64,000 nucleotides of DNA, from NCBI GenBank assembly GCA_023953845.1, contig JAMLJC010000001.1, positions 1,736,001 to 1,800,000 of the forward strand, given 5' to 3'. Below, in pieces: positions 62,294-64,000 of this stretch (its first letter is position 1; every line of letters begins with the position of its first letter). Made by a program: the position numbers and the translations under genes. Below the pieces are notes generated by a model. That model saw only the letters and a program-made list of their open reading frames with translations. It did no database searches and had not been told where the DNA came from. Source of the stretch: Rhizobiaceae bacterium. Lineage in GTDB: Bacteria > Pseudomonadota > Alphaproteobacteria > Rhizobiales > Rhizobiaceae.

Positions 62294-63687
62294 GAGACGC
62301 TTGGCGCCGGCATCCTCCCAGGCGTCCGCAGCGTGACCCTCGGGTCGGCCTTCAGCGCCGCGCCTTCCAGCGGGTTATCGCCGAGGAACCAGCAATAGGG
62401 AGCGATCTGGTTCTGCCGGATTTTCTTGCAGTGGATGAACCCCACGCCCGGAATCTCGATGATCTGCTCATCCGGCGGCAGCCGCATCAATTCGTCGGCG
62501 CTGCGGACACGATCGCGTCCGGTGTTGAAATTCCCGGTTAAAATGTCCTTGTCCGAGCTGACACCGAGGCCCCAGCCTATGGTGGTCTGCTCGCCGATGG
62601 CGCGGCTCAGCCGCTCCGCCTCTTCGTAGTTCGTGATCTTGAGGTACTGCTTGACCGTGCAGTTCTCTTCGAGGATGGCGGTTTCCTTCTCGCCGTATTT
62701 GCGCACGATGTCCTGGCGCGACTGCACGAGGAAATGGCTGCGCACCCCGTATGAGCGTTGAATGGTGATTCGATTGAGCGCATCGCGCAGCGGTGCGTTA
62801 CAGAACTCATCCAATATGAGGTCCATGCGCCCCGGCGTGCCGGCGAGCTTTTCGTTCAGCAGCGAAAGGAAATGCAGCGCGAAGAAAGATCCGAGCCGGT
62901 CGGCGTGGCGCACCGGATTGATGAAGCAGACGACCCAGCCGTCGACAATCAGTTGCCGATGGGTGAGCGTCGGCGTCCGTCCCGCGTTCTTGAGCGCGCC
63001 GGACGCGAACGGCTTGAGCGACATGAGCGCCGCGCCGAGATGCTGGGCGTAGTGTTCGGGGTTGTAGCGGCGCATCTCCAGAATCTGCTTGGCGGCCGCC
63101 TTGACATGGTCCTCGCCTTCCTCGGCCTCGATCTCCAGCGCGCTCACCCAGCTATCCGGGTCGGCCAGAAGCGCCTGAAGACCGCCGGGAAAGACAAGAT
63201 GCGGCGCATGCGCCAGAAGCACATTCAGGCCGGTCTCCTTGAAGCCGCGAGGTTCATTGCGCCAATACAGGTTGCGCAGGTCATCCTTCGGCTCTTCGGT
63301 CAGCACGTGATTGATGTTCTCGATGGCGAAGGGAAGATCGAAAGGGTTGCTCCGGGCCATGTCCGGCAGGTCGCCGAACGGGTTGAGCGATATTCTGTAT
63401 GGCGCGAGTTCGGGCCGCTCGCCGAATTCGTCGACGATGCCGAACCTGCGGCCGTACTTTTCGCAGAGCGGCGCGATCTGTGCCGCGATCTCGCCGGACT
63501 TGACATCATTGATAAAAATGGCGCGGCCCGTATCGGCCAGCAAGGACAGGACGGTCGGCATCGACACGCAGGTCGTCTTGCCGCCGCCCGTCGCGGCAAA
63601 GGTCAGCGACGAACCGGCATTGTAGGGCTCATAGATCGGACGGCCATCGAAGGTCAGGCCGATGACGCGGCGAGGCAGGTCATTCAT
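62290..63687 (-). CDS. TraG/VirD4-like ATPase without membrane domain
   Basis: 465 residues of the type IV coupling-protein family. Walker A in FAATGGGKTTCVSMPTV (30-46), Walker B in MDLILDEFCNAPLRDA, and the sensor-like QSRQDIVRKYG. Unlike VirD4 and TraG it has no N-terminal transmembrane segments, so it is a soluble, shorter version (VirD4 is about 650). It could pump DNA in conjugative transfer with other membrane partners or act in the recombination complex. ATG 63687 overlaps the upstream truncated copy by eight bases. Confidence 0.88.
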   Translation of the reverse strand: MNDLPRRVIGLTFDGRPIYEPYNAGSSLTFAATGGGKTTCVSMPTVLSLLADTGRAIFINDVKSGEIAAQIAPLCEKYGRRFGIVDEFGERPELAPYRISLNPFGDLPDMARSNPFDLPFAIENINHVLTEEPKDDLRNLYWRNEPRGFKETGLNVLLAHAPHLVFPGGLQALLADPDSWVSALEIEAEEGEDHVKAAAKQILEMRRYNPEHYAQHLGAALMSLKPFASGALKNAGRTPTLTHRQLIVDGWVVCFINPVRHADRLGSFFALHFLSLLNEKLAGTPGRMDLILDEFCNAPLRDALNRITIQRSYGVRSHFLVQSRQDIVRKYGEKETAILEENCTVKQYLKITNYEEAERLSRAIGEQTTIGWGLGVSSDKDILTGNFNTGRDRVRSADELMRLPPDEQIIEIPGVGFIHCKKIRQNQIAPYCWFLGDNPLEGAALKADPRVTLRTPGRMPAPSVS

Positions 63688-64000
63688 CCGAGCAGACCCC
63701 TTTCGCGCGGTTCTTCCTCGCTGATCGCGCTCGCGACTTCGCGGGTTTCTGCCGGGCACCCTGTGCCGGTTCCGGCCGGACGCCGAATTCGTCGACGATG
63801 GCGAAATTGCAGCCGTACTTCTCCAAGAGCGGCGCAATCCGCGCCGCGATCTCGCCTGATTTGGTGTCAGTAACGACCAAAGCGCGGCCTATATCGGCAA
63901 GCGGCGACAGGATGTTCGGCATCGACACGCAGGTCGTCTTGCCGCCTGGTGACGGGGCGAAGGTCAACGACGGGCCGGCATTGAAAGATTCGCAGATCGG
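63680..64000 (-). CDS. Truncated TraG-like paralogue, 5' end outside the window
   Basis: At least 106 residues, open to the window edge. It reads SLTFAPSPGGKTTCV and IVDEFGVRPEPAQGARQ, matching the N-terminus of the next gene (SLTFAATGGGKTTCV and IVDEFGERPELAPYR) nearly residue for residue, then ends in a basic tail (KPAKSRARSARKNRAKG) where the full copy continues into the ATPase. P-loop still fits A-x4-GKT. Either a duplication remnant or a short partner protein. Confidence 0.75.
   Translation of the reverse strand, partial: PICESFNAGPSLTFAPSPGGKTTCVSMPNILSPLADIGRALVVTDTKSGEIAARIAPLLEKYGCNFAIVDEFGVRPEPAQGARQKPAKSRARSARKNRAKGVCSDE

Larger units (their letters stand above)
59171..64000. mobile_element. 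Left end of an integrated genomic island at tRNA-Leu
   Basis: Everything from tRNA-Leu to the window edge is a compact minus-strand operon of mobile-element genes (serine recombinase, resolvase-domain paralogues, TraG-like ATPases), without host metabolic genes. Starts and stops overlap or nearly touch. The other end of the element is outside the window. Confidence 0.85.

Overview
The window is GC-rich bacterial chromosome. It most resembles an alphaproteobacterium of the order Hyphomicrobiales (Rhizobiales), perhaps Phyllobacteriaceae or Mesorhizobium-like. The signs are an Irr/ICE-type iron palindrome before an mbfA gene, a TIGR02300 (FYDLN) protein, an NAD-dependent fdsGBA-fdhD-fdsD formate dehydrogenase operon, many ABC importers for amines and betaines, and short GC-rich palindromic intergenic repeats. 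The taxonomic placement is inference.

Bases 1-5620: the tail of a proline racemase/4-hydroxyproline epimerase family gene, a LysE exporter, a tiny ORF followed by a perfect terminator, an unrecognised protein, tRNA-Ala(GGC), a TIGR02300 protein, a GST/HxlR divergent pair and mbfA. Bases 5761-11760: a BMP-type nucleoside/nucleobase ABC importer (binding protein, ATPase, two permeases) coupled to a cytosine-deaminase-like amidohydrolase. Bases 11765-13910: an SDR oxidoreductase divergent from mannonate dehydratase (uronate catabolism). Bases 14309-25567 (minus strand): a glycine-betaine-type ABC importer with two copies of an unusual gene pair, a choline-kinase-like phosphotransferase plus a dimethylglycine/sarcosine-dehydrogenase-like FAD-GcvT protein. 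A DeoR-type regulator is divergent from it.

Bases 26628-37383: a LysR regulator, a short 6-phosphogluconate dehydrogenase, then a polyamine importer with gamma-aminobutyraldehyde dehydrogenase and GABA transaminase (putrescine to GABA to succinate semialdehyde). A TIM-barrel sugar isomerase behind a GntR-like palindrome and an FMN reductase behind a hairpin follow. Bases 37425-44652: the complete formate dehydrogenase operon with its LysR regulator. Bases 44836-58917: an Mrp/ApbC Fe-S carrier, CoxG, an IlvD/Edd pentonate dehydratase with a LacI-like operator, an AHSA1 protein, a secreted caspase-TPR protein, a non-pyrrolysine MttB-family methyltransferase with a MocR regulator, pgi, a HAD phosphatase, DsbB and YqaA.

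Bases 59122-64000: tRNA-Leu(CAA) followed by the left end of an integrated element. A large serine recombinase is encoded toward the tRNA, and its last codons and stop lie inside the tRNA gene. Upstream of it, in a tightly packed and mostly overlapping operon, are two shorter resolvase-domain paralogues that have lost the catalytic serine, two small unknown proteins, a TraG/VirD4-like ATPase without membrane segments, and a second, truncated copy of that ATPase's N-terminus running off the window. This recombinase/dead-paralogue/TraG-like cassette is the best candidate here for an undescribed system. No CRISPR array, rRNA operon or intact insertion sequence was seen.
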